Of a stretch of 64,000 nucleotides of DNA, positions 35,061 to 46,604 are shown piece by piece. This stretch comes from Vanilla planifolia (Eukaryota; Streptophyta; Magnoliopsida; Asparagales; Orchidaceae): the NCBI GenBank assembly GCA_023846275.1, contig CM043869.1, positions 13,735,501 through 13,799,500 on the forward strand, read 5' to 3'. The translations under genes were made by a program, and so were the position numbers. The notes beneath the pieces were generated by a model that searched no databases, was not told the origin of the DNA, and saw only the letters and a program-made list of their open reading frames with translations. Position 1 is the first letter of the stretch. Each line of letters opens with the position of its first letter.

Positions 35061-38000
35061 TTAGATATATTTAATATATTGAATACTCGATCTTTTTATG
35101 TTTGCCAATTTCAATCTGAATTTGGAAAAGATAATTGCTAAAAAAAATAAAATTCTGATAAAAAAAGTTTTTTTTTTAAGATTTAAAAAGATTAAATTTT
35201 AAAAAAAAAAGTTATATAAAGTATTGCAAGCTAAATCTTATATTTTGTTTAGGAATTGTTTGCATGTTTAAAAGTGATGTTTGGAAAAGAAAATTTGAAA
35301 AAAGTTTTATATGAATAAAAATAAATAATGTTTATTAAAAATAAAATTTTAAAAATGATTTTGAGATGTGATTAACGAACAAAACATCATGATTTTGAAT
35401 TGCACCACTTGATTTGTTGAAAATCATTTGAATTTTTTGAGGTAAGCCTTCCATCTTTTTAAAGCAAATTGCAAAGCTATCTAATATAATATTTCATATA
35501 ATGATCACAACAAGTGAATCTTTCTTAATCTCATAAAACCTTCAATAACATCCAAATGATTCTTTCTATATTATACTCAGAGCATGTTTCACCTAACTTT
35601 GAATCATCTTCAACTCTAATATAAGAAGTAATAGAGAAGTAATAGAGTCCAATGAAAAACTCAAACCAAGTAATTGAGGTAATAAATAAAGTAGGAGTTG
35701 GAAAAAAACAATAGAAGGGAAGGGAGTAAGTAGGTCGTTGCAGAGTGTATCTACTATTGAAAGGTTTCTCAACACTTTTAAAATAAGTAAAGTTATTCGA
35801 GAGATAAAATTCACAATAATTTAGAATCATAATAACAAACTTTCTTCATAATTAAAACCCTTTAAATATGATCATTTAAAAAAAACTAAATAGGTAGATT
35901 ATCTAAAATTATAAAGATATGACAACTCATAACTTAAAATAAGTAAATGGGAATTATGCTAATGTCATGTTGTGTACTCTATCAAATAAGAAAATTACTT
36001 ATCCTTAAAACCTTAGCACACTCTTGATTATGCCCTTATCAAGGAGAGATTCATTATATATCAAACTTATGAATACTTTTAGCAACGTAAAAACTTAAAA
36101 AACTAAGCCAAGAAGTTCTACAAGTTAGCAAAAGTGTAACAAATTGTGCAAAGCTTTCTAAAGTATTTAACAAATTAACATCGCAATATTTTTTACTTTT
36201 TTTACTATTTGTTCAAGTGTAGAACTAAAAAAATTCATCTAGAAAGAAGAGTGCCATCAAATAGTAAAATTATATAAATTTAATAATTATGATATAAATA
36301 TATTATTAAATTAAGCATGATATATTTTTTAATTCATATATTTATATATATTATTAGTTATCTATTCTACTATAATATTTGACATAATACTTATAAGAGA
36401 CATATATATATCTTATTAACAAATAATTTTATATTTCAATAGATCTTGTATTTGTAGAGTTATATAATAAGTAAAATACATATGTGAAATCATGTATATG
36501 ATATAGAAATTATTTTATATTAAAAAAAATTGTGGATCTTATTTATTTTGATAACATGGCATTTAAAACAAATTTTATACTATATGAAATGGAATTGTAA
36601 TAATAAAATTGGGTTTTCTTAAGACATTATTCTTAGCTTATATAAATAGAGTATTGATTTATAACCTCATACTTTTATTAGATATTGGTATCATGATTTT
36701 ATTATCTATTAGTATTTTATGTAAAGTAACTAAGGTCTTGATGTGAGATCATATAAATTTATGAATGTTTTGTATAGTCATTAGTATTATGTGTGAATTA
36801 ACTAAGATATTGATTTGGAACTCTATACCCTTATATGAATAGATGTCATCTTATTAACGTTTATAGACAGTTTATTTAGTTATGGATATGGATATTATTA
36901 GATTCAAAAGATGATAGTCACAAGATAAATAATCCCTAAGGAATATAATACAAGAAAAAATGAAATATTTTAATGAACATGAACAAACATTTTTATATAA
37001 TTTGATTGTTTTACATTATGACTACTATTTATCATATGATATTTATTTATTATGTTATATTATATTTTTATTATCATAATAATTTATCTGTTATGTTATA
37101 TAAAATTATATTAGTATTTATATCACTTTTTATATATTCATTATATACAAACCAAGGATTATGAAGTTATAGATGAGAATCGTATTCATTTGATAGTTTA
37201 ATGAGAAGATTTTTATGTAAGATTTATATGTGAACTATTTAATAGCATTATATTGTGACAAATTTTTTATTAGTTTTAATATTTTATATATTATAGATTA
37301 GTATGGGTTTTAAAGACATATTTTATATAGTTGGATTTTTATTTAGATTTTTATTTTAGAGTAGTTTTATTATAGATTATTATAATTAATGATATTGGTA
37401 TTGTATATGATGTAGTTTTATCTTATTTTCAAGTCTCTACTTAAAGAGTGATGTATCCTCATATGTGTTATGTTAATCTCTTATTATTATAAGTTATTAT
37501 AGATTATTAGATAGGACATTAATAGATCTTAGAATGATAAATGAAGTATGCAATTGCATTGATATCATTGAGAGGAATGTAATGATTTTTGGTTTTCAAT
37601 TTTAAAAACCCAAATAAATTTGTTATTTTTTATGGAATTGAATTAAGGGTATGTATGAATAGTTCATAAATAATAAAATAATAATAAGTGGGTAGTCAAG
37701 AACTTAACATGAAGGATTATGTCTTTGGGATATGCTGAGAGAGAAAAACTTGGAAGTTGCAAGAAGCTTCAAGAAAAAGAGAGAGAATGGAGTGTAAGAA
37801 GTGAATGTAGTTATCGATGAAAGTTTTTAGTGGGAAGAAGGAAGGGCTTTGAGAGGAATTAAGTGTGGCTGTCAATTTGCTTCTATAAGAAAGAGAAATT
37901 AGAAGAAAATGAATTTGGTAAGAGCTTGTATGTAATGCAACAATTTTTTAAGCTTCTTCTTTTTGTGAAGGAATCTAAAAAGGAATTATTTGGAACTTTG

Positions 38001-38199
38001 ATAAATGGGTGGCATTTAGAAATCATCAAGAATTTGCATGATTTTTGCATTTTATTTTTATTATTTTGAATCCTAAAAAGAGAGCCAATGAGATAATAAT
38101 CAAGTCTGTAAGCTAAATGGATCTTTTAATAACTAACTTGATAATTAACAAAAAAACATATGATATTAAGTTTACCAAGTAGCATTAATACAAAACTGA
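35061..38199. other. AT-rich DNA, no recognised gene
   Basis: Extremely AT-rich. The overlapping minus-strand frames at 35531-35830 have no known family. A degenerate 72-bp repeat lies at 36640-36845. From about 37690 the composition shifts to a purine-rich run (37730-37860), like the transcribed part of the LTRs elsewhere in the window, so part of this is probably another decayed LTR. Confidence 0.4.
36640..36845. repeat. Degenerate tandem repeat, ~72-bp unit
   Basis: 'attagtatt..atgt.aa.taactaag.t.ttgat' begins at 36708 and again at 36780. A partial third copy covers the 'tattgatttataacctcatactttta' part from 36645. Confidence 0.55.
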
Positions 38200-39245
38200 A
38201 GCCTACTAGTTGAGGCTTGGGAGTAAGGGCCTTGGCTTATAAACTAAAGCATCTTAAAGGATTCCATAAAGAATGGAAAAAAGAAATGAACTTTGGTAAT
38301 ATATTTGAGACATTATGGGTAGCAAAAACATAAGTCATAAAGAAAGAAAAACAATATGAAAAAATGTAGATTGAAGCAACAAGGTTGGAATTAATTAAAG
38401 CTTAAGGTAAGTTACTTAAAGCTATGAAATTGAAAAAGGATTTTTGGCATAAAAAAGTAGAGAATAGATGAATTATTGAAGAAGATAAAAATACATAATT
38501 TTTTCATATGGTTGTTAAGGACAAGCAAAGAAAGCTAAACATCCAAAGAATAAAATATTCACTTGAAAATTGGGTAATAGAAGAAGCCAAAATCGTGTAA
38601 GTAGCTTTTCTACATTACAAGCTTCTGTTAACCTCAACTCTTGGCAATCAAAATAACTCTTTTCTTAACTCAATTATGTCTTTAGTATATTATGAGAACA
38701 ATCACACTTTACTGTAGTAAGTAATTAGGGAGAAAATTTATCAGATTATCTTGTAGATAAATCCTCATAGTGTCTAAGACATGATGATTTCAATGGCTTT
38801 TTATTCAAGCTCTACTAATCATTAATTAAGAATGAAGTGTTAGAGGTAGCCAATGGCTTCCTTGTAGGCTTCTATATCCTAAGAGAAATATCCATTGTTA
38901 ATTTAATTAATATTTCTAAATTGTAAAACCCAATAACTTTTAAAGATTTTAGACCTATCTAATTATGTAATTTTACAAATAAAAACTCCTCTGAGTTGCT
39001 TGTGTCATGACTATGGAATCTTCTTATAGTCTTAATCTCACCAAAACAATTAGGGTTCATGATAAATAGAGACATAAATCAGAACATATTATTGGCTTAG
39101 GTATTGGATAAAAAAATCAATAAAAAAATCTAAGGTAAGAACTACATCATTAAGCTTGATTTTAAAAGGTCTTTGATTACTTTTTCTGGGACTTTCTAAG
39201 ATAAATTTTACATAAGTTCAACTTCAAAAGATTCAGTAACCCATT

Positions 39246-39512
39246 ATGAACACCCTCAAAAGTAGTTGGCTCTCTATCATAAAAAATGAAAAATTTAATG
39301 ATTTCTTTCAACCAATTTGCAAACTCAGGCAAGGCAACCAATTATCTCCTTTGCTTTTCATTCTAGCTACAGAAGTCTTTAGTCGTGGATCGAACAATAT
39401 ACACAATCAAGGAAAATTGAAGAATTATGTTATACTAAGAGGTTGTAAGACCATCACACACCTAAGCTTTGTTGATGACTTTGTGATTTTCATAAAAGTG
39501 TTAATAAAATAA
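39246..39512 (+). pseudogene. LINE reverse transcriptase core, longest intact piece
   Basis: An 88-residue open stretch with the conserved RT motifs 'LRQGNQLSPLLF' (residues 27-38) and 'LSFVDDFVIF' (73-82). Both catalytic aspartates of the FxDD motif are kept. It continues out of frame into the next LINE segments on either side. It is part of the dead LINE at 38200-41200 and not a gene in its own right. Confidence 0.8.
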
Positions 39513-40939
39513 TCACTAACATAAAAAAAAATATTTTTAACTTCATGGTTTCTCAATGCACAAAAATATTTTTGTTGGCATTGGAAACATCAAACTAAGA
39601 CAAGGAAAACATTTTACCAAGGTTATAGCTTTCCTATAGTGTATCTTGGATCTACCTTATTCAAGAGTAGGAAAAAGAACATATTTTTAGCACTTGATAA
39701 ACATGATTAGAAAGAAAATGTTAAGATATAAGAAAAGACTATTATCTATGGGTAGTAGATTAGTGCTTGTGAAACATGTGCTTCAATCAATTCTCTTTTA
39801 CTCCTTAATTGTATTTTGCCCACCTCAAAAGATCTTACTAAAAAAGACAATTGGGAGAGCTATCAATAGATTTCATTGAGAAAATCATGGTGAAAATCAC
39901 AAATATCATTAGCTTTGTTGGAACAAGCTAAGTCTACCCCTTAAAGAAATAACTTTGGTGTAAAGAAACTTGAGATACTTATGACAGCCTTTAGTGCTAA
40001 AACCTATTAGAAGTTTCACCCTATCAACTCCTTGTGGTCTCAATTCATGTGAGATTAATACGTCTTGAGGAAAATGAGTACTTTAATCTAAGTAACATCG
40101 GATTGAATTGAAGCAATTATGCAAACTATTTTAAAGTATATGAAACAACTTAAATCATTTGATCACACCTACTAAAATGTTTACAAAGGTTAGTAAATTC
40201 AATATTAAGTTAGCATGAGAGGAACTAAAAAACAAATGTTTCATTATAAATTAAAGAAAAATTATATTGAACAATAACACCATTTTAAAAATCTCCATAC
40301 TAATGTGATAGATACTTAATAACTTGTTACCTTTTTAGAGAACTTGTGAAAGCTAAACTATCAATTAGCTCTCAAATTCTTATTCTATGCAAATAAATAT
40401 TTATTAAATCATGCTTTTGTGGAATATACATGGTCAACTCAAATGTGGAATTTTTTTACTAGCTATTTGAAAATTGAAGGGAATCATAACAACATTCATT
40501 ATAAATTACAACATTAAGAAGTAATCTCACAAATTCTATAAGAGATAAGGCAGTACGTTTAATTCTTACACTTATATACTAGAATATATGGAAGTCACAC
40601 AATTCACCAATATATGATGATCAAGCCATTATTGTTAGCACTATGATTAACAAAGTTTTGTTAACCAACTATAACATTTTTAGTTGCTACTCCATGCAAA
40701 TATCCTAATTAGACTCTTAAATTGTTCTGTATGGTTCCGTGTCAATCACTTTCAAAAGTCAATTGCATAAAGAGAAATGCAGTACATGGGTGCCTCACTA
40801 GAAAACATTTTGAAACTTAAAATTGATGAATGAGCTCTAGTAATCTTGATCCTATAAGTGTTAGGAGTGAGGTAAGATAATTCAAGATCATATGAGGCAA
40901 GCAGTCACACATTTTGTAGGATACAAGTCAAATATTTAA

Positions 40940-41191
40940 GTGGAATGTCTTGCCATTATGTTTGGTGTAAGACTTTTTAATGAATTGGGAATACTTAATA
41001 TCATTATGGAACTATATTATAAATCAATTTTAAGCTTAGTGCAAGGTAGTATAAGTAGTCATTGGAGGATGTTAAGCATTACTAACCAAAATAATTTTCT
41101 CAGTTTCACGAGCATCCAATATCAACATATTTACAAAGAAGGTAATGTAGTTACTAATGACATTATGAAATCGGTTAGAAGTAGTATGTAA
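40940..41191 (+). pseudogene. LINE RNase H domain remnant
   Basis: An 83-residue open stretch. 'VRLFNELGILNIIMEL' corresponds to the strand that carries the second RNase H acidic residue (often 'IELD' in relatives; here followed by Y). 'SLVQGSISSHW' and 'YKEGNVVTNDI' correspond to the C-terminal part, where the usual 'NxxAD' is degraded. It lies at the 3' end of the LINE. Confidence 0.65.
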
Positions 41192-43934
41192 TCAAGCATC
41201 TTTGATTCAGAACAAATACCAAATCTATGCTAAAAAAGTTTTGATCAAATTGGATGGGGCTCAATATCATTAACTAAGATTAGTACACACTATGAAATCA
41301 ATATAATATGTTGCTCAAAAGTTTCCTAGAAGCTCTTTCAATCTCTTTATTTAGTTTCTCTTTGCCTATTTCCTTATAATATATGATGAAGTTCTTCGTA
41401 TTATTTTATTCTACTCACTTACCCTCTAAATCCTCTATCATCTCTTATAATTGCTTACTTACACTCTCATCGACATTTCATCCAATACAATTTGCATATT
41501 TGTTCATAACAATCTACTCCTTATTTAGCAATTGACACTTATTGCATTTCATGTCTTGTTTTCACATCAACCTAGTATGATATGAAGCATTAGACAAAAT
41601 GATATATTTTATAATTCATCAGGACATATCATAACACTATACTACCACTCACATTCAAACTAGCATGGTATGCTTTACTTCACCTTTTGTAACTAGTCAT
41701 ACTTATACAATTATTCAGATCTCCTTGATCAAACTTATTTAATTCCCTTTTATTTTTTACTAAGATTTATTTGATTCCTAAATTGACTTTGTCCATTATC
41801 ACATCTCCCTATTAGTTGGTCATATGCTTTGAATCTACTCTTCGTAGTATATAATCCTTAATCATAGGGAACTATTATCTCTTTACTAAACTGCTATTTG
41901 AGTCAAACAAGTATATCATACTTCCTTCTTTGTAGTGAACCATACTTATACTTATTTTTTGCTACTCCCCTTCCTAATTTAGACTTATTTTATACTTAAA
42001 TTTTGGCTCATTAGCTTAGTCTATGCCAGATTTCCCTTTTGGTTGTTCTTATACTATAAAGCTACCCTTCATATTGTATAATTATATGTAATATGAGCCT
42101 AGTTACAGCTACTCACGTCATTCATCATATTTGCATTGTATAGCTACGTCTCACTTCATTCACTACAATGAGTCATACTTGTACTTCTGTTTGAACCTTA
42201 CTCATTAGACTAATTTGATCCTTTTTTGTCACTCAACTTTGTCCAAATACCTTATCAAATTAGTCTATACACTCATCCCACTTACATATTCTTTGTACTA
42301 TCCATAGCTGCTTTTTGTATTGCATGCATCTATAGTCACACATAGCTATTATCACTTGATAACAATGCCATTTTTTCCTTACAATTGTTACTCAATTCAC
42401 TGATGAAACATCAAGCATCTTTTGCTGATAGTCAATGTACAATGTTATGGATTTCTTAAAATTTGCATTGGAGATATACAATGCAACTTTTATGTGTTTT
42501 ACTACTTATTGATTTCTCTAATTGGATTATTGAATGCATTACAAATGTTTGCCTTAAGAAAAAATTAGGAAAGAAAAAAATTTGTTTAGAAGAAAACATA
42601 TGTTATGTCATTAATTTAAGTATGATACATTCAATCAAGGAGGAACAAAAATAAGCTTTCTCGAAAAAAAAAAGTACATTATGTCAATATTTTATGTACA
42701 TACATAAAGTTTATATGTAGGGTGTGGCTGGTGGAACATGTGTCATGTTGAGGTGAATAACGGATTTTGTGGACCATTACGTAAGTGGGAATGGATGGTA
42801 CGCAAAATTCAAATACAAAAGTGCAAATGAATCATCCATTTATGTTAAATTAGAATCTCAAGCTTAACATACTATATACTTTAAATAATGTATAATTCAT
42901 GTAGTAGTTTTTATTTGACCCATAAGTAGAGCAGATTATTTATAATGTTAGCTAAAACAATAATGTACAATATGCTATACTTAATGTACAATAAGAAAAG
43001 AGGGTAAAATGTTGAATGTATATGTATGAGAGAGTGCATGGTCTGTGAGAATTATAGTAAAATAAGAAATAAAAGAAAACTTAGTAAACCATAATATGAA
43101 TATAGAAAGATATGAAAGAACTTGTTATTGATTAAATTTCACCAAACATATGATGTAAGGTCAAAAGAAAAGAAAAGATGGAAACACAACTCATCCTTAA
43201 GATTTTAGGTAGATAAATCTTACATTGATAACATAAGTGAAAAAGAATCATTAGATTTAAGAAAATGTTTTGGAATAGGTAAAATCATGGCAACACGATT
43301 CCTTTACAAGTATGACATAAAACATGTAAAATCTATGTGATTATATTCATATTTAGATTGATATATATTTATATATGTATATATTCATATATGTGTATTT
43401 CTCAATCTCTTTTAATGTAAAAGAAACATGAGAGAAATAATATAAAGGAAAAAATTAAAGAAAAAAAATATGAAAATAAACTAAATAAGCCTTGTTATAC
43501 TTTATTATTATTCATGTTATGTGATAAAAGAGAAATAAAAAATAAAAATAATGTTTTTCTAAATATTATTCTATAATGATTGAATGAGAAAAGACTATAA
43601 CCTTAGCATTGCATATAAGGCATGATGAGAAAATCATTATGTACTTGTATATAAGATGATATTAGAGACCTCTTTCTCCTATATTGCTAACACATAGTGC
43701 ATGGCCAATGTGTGGAGATGATAAAATTATTATTTATAGACATCACTCTTGCTCTATGAAGGGTAAACTACTAAGAAATAGTGAGATTATGATATTCAAG
43801 AATTAATGATGTTTTATATAGGTAAATATATTGAGATTATTATTTCTAACAATTCATGCTAGGGCTTGGTGTGTGTGTATAATATAATATGGAATAATTG
43901 CTAGCTAACTATGATATGTCCATTATTAGAGGTT

Positions 43935-44075
43935 TAAATGAAAATGATAAGTCAAATGAAAAAATAAAAAATAAATAAATGAAACTAAAATAAAAAAGTG
44001 AAAAGAAGGAGAAAATTGGAAAATGGGAAAATGGGAAAAGAGAAAGGAAAATGAGAAAGGAGAAAGAAAAATGCA
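43935..44075 (+). repeat. Purine-rich low-complexity tract
   Basis: An almost pure A/G run with 'ggaaaatgggaaaatggg' and GGAGAAAG words. The long minus-strand open frames opposite it (Phe/Ser-rich) are a by-product of this composition. Confidence 0.8.
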
Positions 44076-44198
44076 AACAATAGGATGGTGATACCAAAAA
44101 GAAATAGATCTCAAATGTTGAAAGAGAAATATATTAAATGGCGGAAAAAAATAAAAAAGGGAAATAAATGAGTCCTAACATTAAGGCAGATGAAATGG

Positions 44199-44200
<2 letters not shown>

Positions 44201-44240
<40 letters not shown>
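44201..44240. repeat. (AT)20 microsatellite
   Basis: A perfect AT dinucleotide run of 40 bp. Confidence 0.95.
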
Positions 44241-44247
<7 letters not shown>

Positions 44248-45628
44248 TTTTAGCATTGTACTTTATTTTATTTTGGAATAGACATAGTGATTCAATTGTA
44301 ATTATGTTGCGTATATTATACTATCGATGTCATGATATGATATTCTTCAAGAATTCAAGATTACTTTTCACTTATTTCAAATTATTGTTGTTTATTGTAT
44401 GGTTTTATTTATTAAGCCATATGCTCATCATTTGCTTGCATACATTACAAGGCATGTCATCGACAAACAAAGTAGGATAAATAATGATCATAACAAGATG
44501 AATACTTACCAAAATACTATGGGTGATGTGTAATTTTTTAGTTTTGGGATGTAAATTATGTTTAATGAACTTCTTACACAAGTTAAATTTAGAACTAGTA
44601 ATATTATAGATTTGTAAGATACTAACTTCAAAGTTATATTTGTGAAAAAATATGAATATGAAGAAATATTGTAACTCCTTGCCTGAAGGTTTGCTTATGT
44701 CCTCAATTTTTGTCATATGGCTTCAATCAAGTTAGAAATTATTCTTATTTTGATGATTGTTACACCCCATTTTTCCTAGGCTGATTTTTGGCATACATTT
44801 TTATTTTATTTTATTTTTTTCATATAGACAGCTCAGATCGTCCCATACCAACCTGAGTAGCCTACGAAAAACATAGGATATAACACATCATTACACGCCT
44901 ACTTTCCTTAACAATGTGGATCCCATCTCCCGGGTACACCGTTAACTCAGGATTCATGACTCCTGAATTAACAGATGGACTCGCGCAATGTTACTCCTAC
45001 TAGACCCAATACTCCTATCCCATATCGATAGGAGAACCGATCTAATAGAAGTCTGAATCCCCACAGTTAAGTTCCATAGTCATGTAATGACCTCACCATC
45101 AAAAATAAAATACATAACATCCACAGATAAAATATGGCACTTCACACACCATACCACCAAGACAATAAAGTAAACAATGAAAGGAACTACATCATAAGAA
45201 TAAGATCCAAGTCCAACAAGTACAATATCATCCAACCAGATACATAAGTTAGAATCACCCTCACATATTACATGACATAAGAAGAACAGTTTCCCTGAAT
45301 ACATCCAATAGTATCAATCACACTAACCAAAATGTCTCAGAAAATCACAGATCAGATATCCTCCACTAGCCTGCTGACCACAATCCCACCTAATCTGGGT
45401 GGCGTCAAGTCTGCCGAGCTGCTGGAAAAATATAGATAATAACGGAATGAGCTACGCCCAGTAGGAAAGACAGCTAGTAAGAATTCACATGCAAGAGAAG
45501 GATAATAGCAAGAGTATAGGAATACAGCATAACAATGTATGGTGGGAAGGCACTCTCAGTCCCAGACTCCGACCAACCACAGTCAACCCCAGTCACACCA
45601 GAGTAGCTCTCCTATGGGCTTCCAGGTA

Positions 45629-45853
45629 GCATGCCAGTGGGATCGCCCATCTCGAAACACGCATGGCGCCTAGGCAAGCATGCCAGTGGGATTGCCCAAC
45701 TCGAAACACGCATCACAACGCCTAGCACCCGACACCGCATAGCATGCCAGTGGGTGTGCCCACTCGAAACACGCATGGCGCCTAGGCAAAGCATGCCAGT
45801 GGGAATGCCCACTCGAAACACGCATCACAACGCCTAGCACCAACACCGCTGCG
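45629..45853. repeat. Higher-order tandem repeat A-B-A-B (49 + 64 bp) in the solo LTR
   Basis: Four units each start GCATGCCAGTGGG and continue with a CCCA..CTCGAAACACGCAT core. Units begin at 45629, 45678, 45742 and 45791. Units 1 and 3 (49 bp) end in 'ggcgcctaggcaa'. Units 2 and 4 (about 64 bp) end in 'cacaacgcctagcacc' plus a short tail. The repeat period is thus 113 bp, duplicated once. Confidence 0.9.
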
Positions 45854-46330
45854 TCTCTCGTCAATCAATCTTCTGGAGACTCTTATGGACCAGAAGAGAT
45901 CGACTCAGCCACCGTCCCAAGGAGTCCTCTCCCAACAATTTCCATAGAAGCCACGCCCCTACAGTCATTGCCAAGCTTTAACTCCAAGATTCGGCAACAT
46001 GTGTCTAGATACAACAAGGCGCATACCAGTCCACATGTATACTGTGGAAGCTAAGTCTGTACCGCACAGTTACCTACCACAACTACCCTAAAACATCATA
46101 TAGGGCCTATAGTAGTCCGGTCCAGTATGCCAATCCGTGAAATATGCCAACACTGAGTAAACTGACTCAATCCATGCCATCGCCATCCAAGCAATACAAA
46201 CTGTACCAATTACTGACTGTTCTGGTAACATCCATGTACCATACCTCTGTCTGACTGTTTCAACTGTACTATCATCACTGATAACATTTTCCCTACTTCA
46301 GGAAGTTTTTAAATCCCAATTTCAATTTCC

Positions 46331-46604
46331 GCCCTTTATCCATTTTCCGAAATTCGGAATAAATTTCTGAATAAAATTTAAATTCCACATATATCCTTTT
46401 TCCGAAAATTCGGATTAATAAATTCCACATATATCCTGTTTTTCCCAAAAATTCGGATTAATTTCCGAATTAATTTAAAAATTCCAAAAAAATCAAATCC
46501 TGCCCTTTCTCAATTTTTCGAAATTCGGAATAAATTTCGAATTAAAATTTAAATTCACATATATCCATTTTCCGAAAATTCGGATAAATTTCCGAATTAA
46601 TTTT
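46331..46604. repeat. Direct repeat (171-bp offset) with TTCGGA/TCCGAA palindromes
   Basis: The 'gccctttatccattttccgaa' block at 46331 recurs at 46502, each followed by 'attcggaataaatttc', 'aatttaaattc', 'cacatatatcc' and 'ccgaaaattcgga'. The copies contain perfect hairpin words, for example TTCCGAA-A-TTCGGAA (46345-46359) and TCCGAA-AA-TTCGGA. Confidence 0.8.

Larger units (their letters stand above)
38200..41200 (+). mobile_element. L1-type LINE, 5'-truncated and decayed
   Basis: The plus-strand translation follows the plant L1 ORF2 order. A post-endonuclease linker ('LKHLKGFHKEWKKEM', 38245-38290; 'NTxFFHMVVKDKQRK', 38488-38530) comes first. Reverse transcriptase follows, with 'LRQGNQLSPLLF' at 39324-39359 and the catalytic FVDD at 39468-39479 where most L1 elements have FADD. 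Next is the thumb-region block 'LSMGSRLVLVKHVL' (39745-39786), and then an RNase H tail ('YKEGNVVTNDIMK') near 41133-41171. The apurinic endonuclease and ORF1 are missing, so only about 3 kb remain. Stops and frame changes interrupt every block, so it is dead. No poly-A tail or target duplication is visible. RNase H after the RT is typical of one plant L1 clade. Confidence 0.85.
41201..44757. other. AT-rich DNA, no recognised gene
   Basis: 41340-42420 is pyrimidine-rich and scattered with 'tcatacttatac' words like those in the minus-strand gypsy LTRs, so it may be a very old copy. 43300-44250 holds short microsatellites and a purine-rich run at 43935-44075. Open frames at 42463-42654, 43909-44114 and 44405-44716 have low complexity or no family match. 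Confidence 0.4.

Noticed and set aside
43909-44114. Two overlapping Phe/Ser-rich frames on the minus strand
   Set aside because: They arise from an A/G-rich low-complexity tract on the plus strand.
45629-45853. CRISPR-like regular repeats
   Set aside because: The units are directly adjacent, alternate in two lengths, have no unique spacers, and lie in a plant retrotransposon LTR.
45612-45864. Repeat-containing open frames on both strands in the solo LTR
   Set aside because: They exist because the tandem repeat lacks stop codons in several frames. There is no protein family match and the host element's LTR is non-coding.
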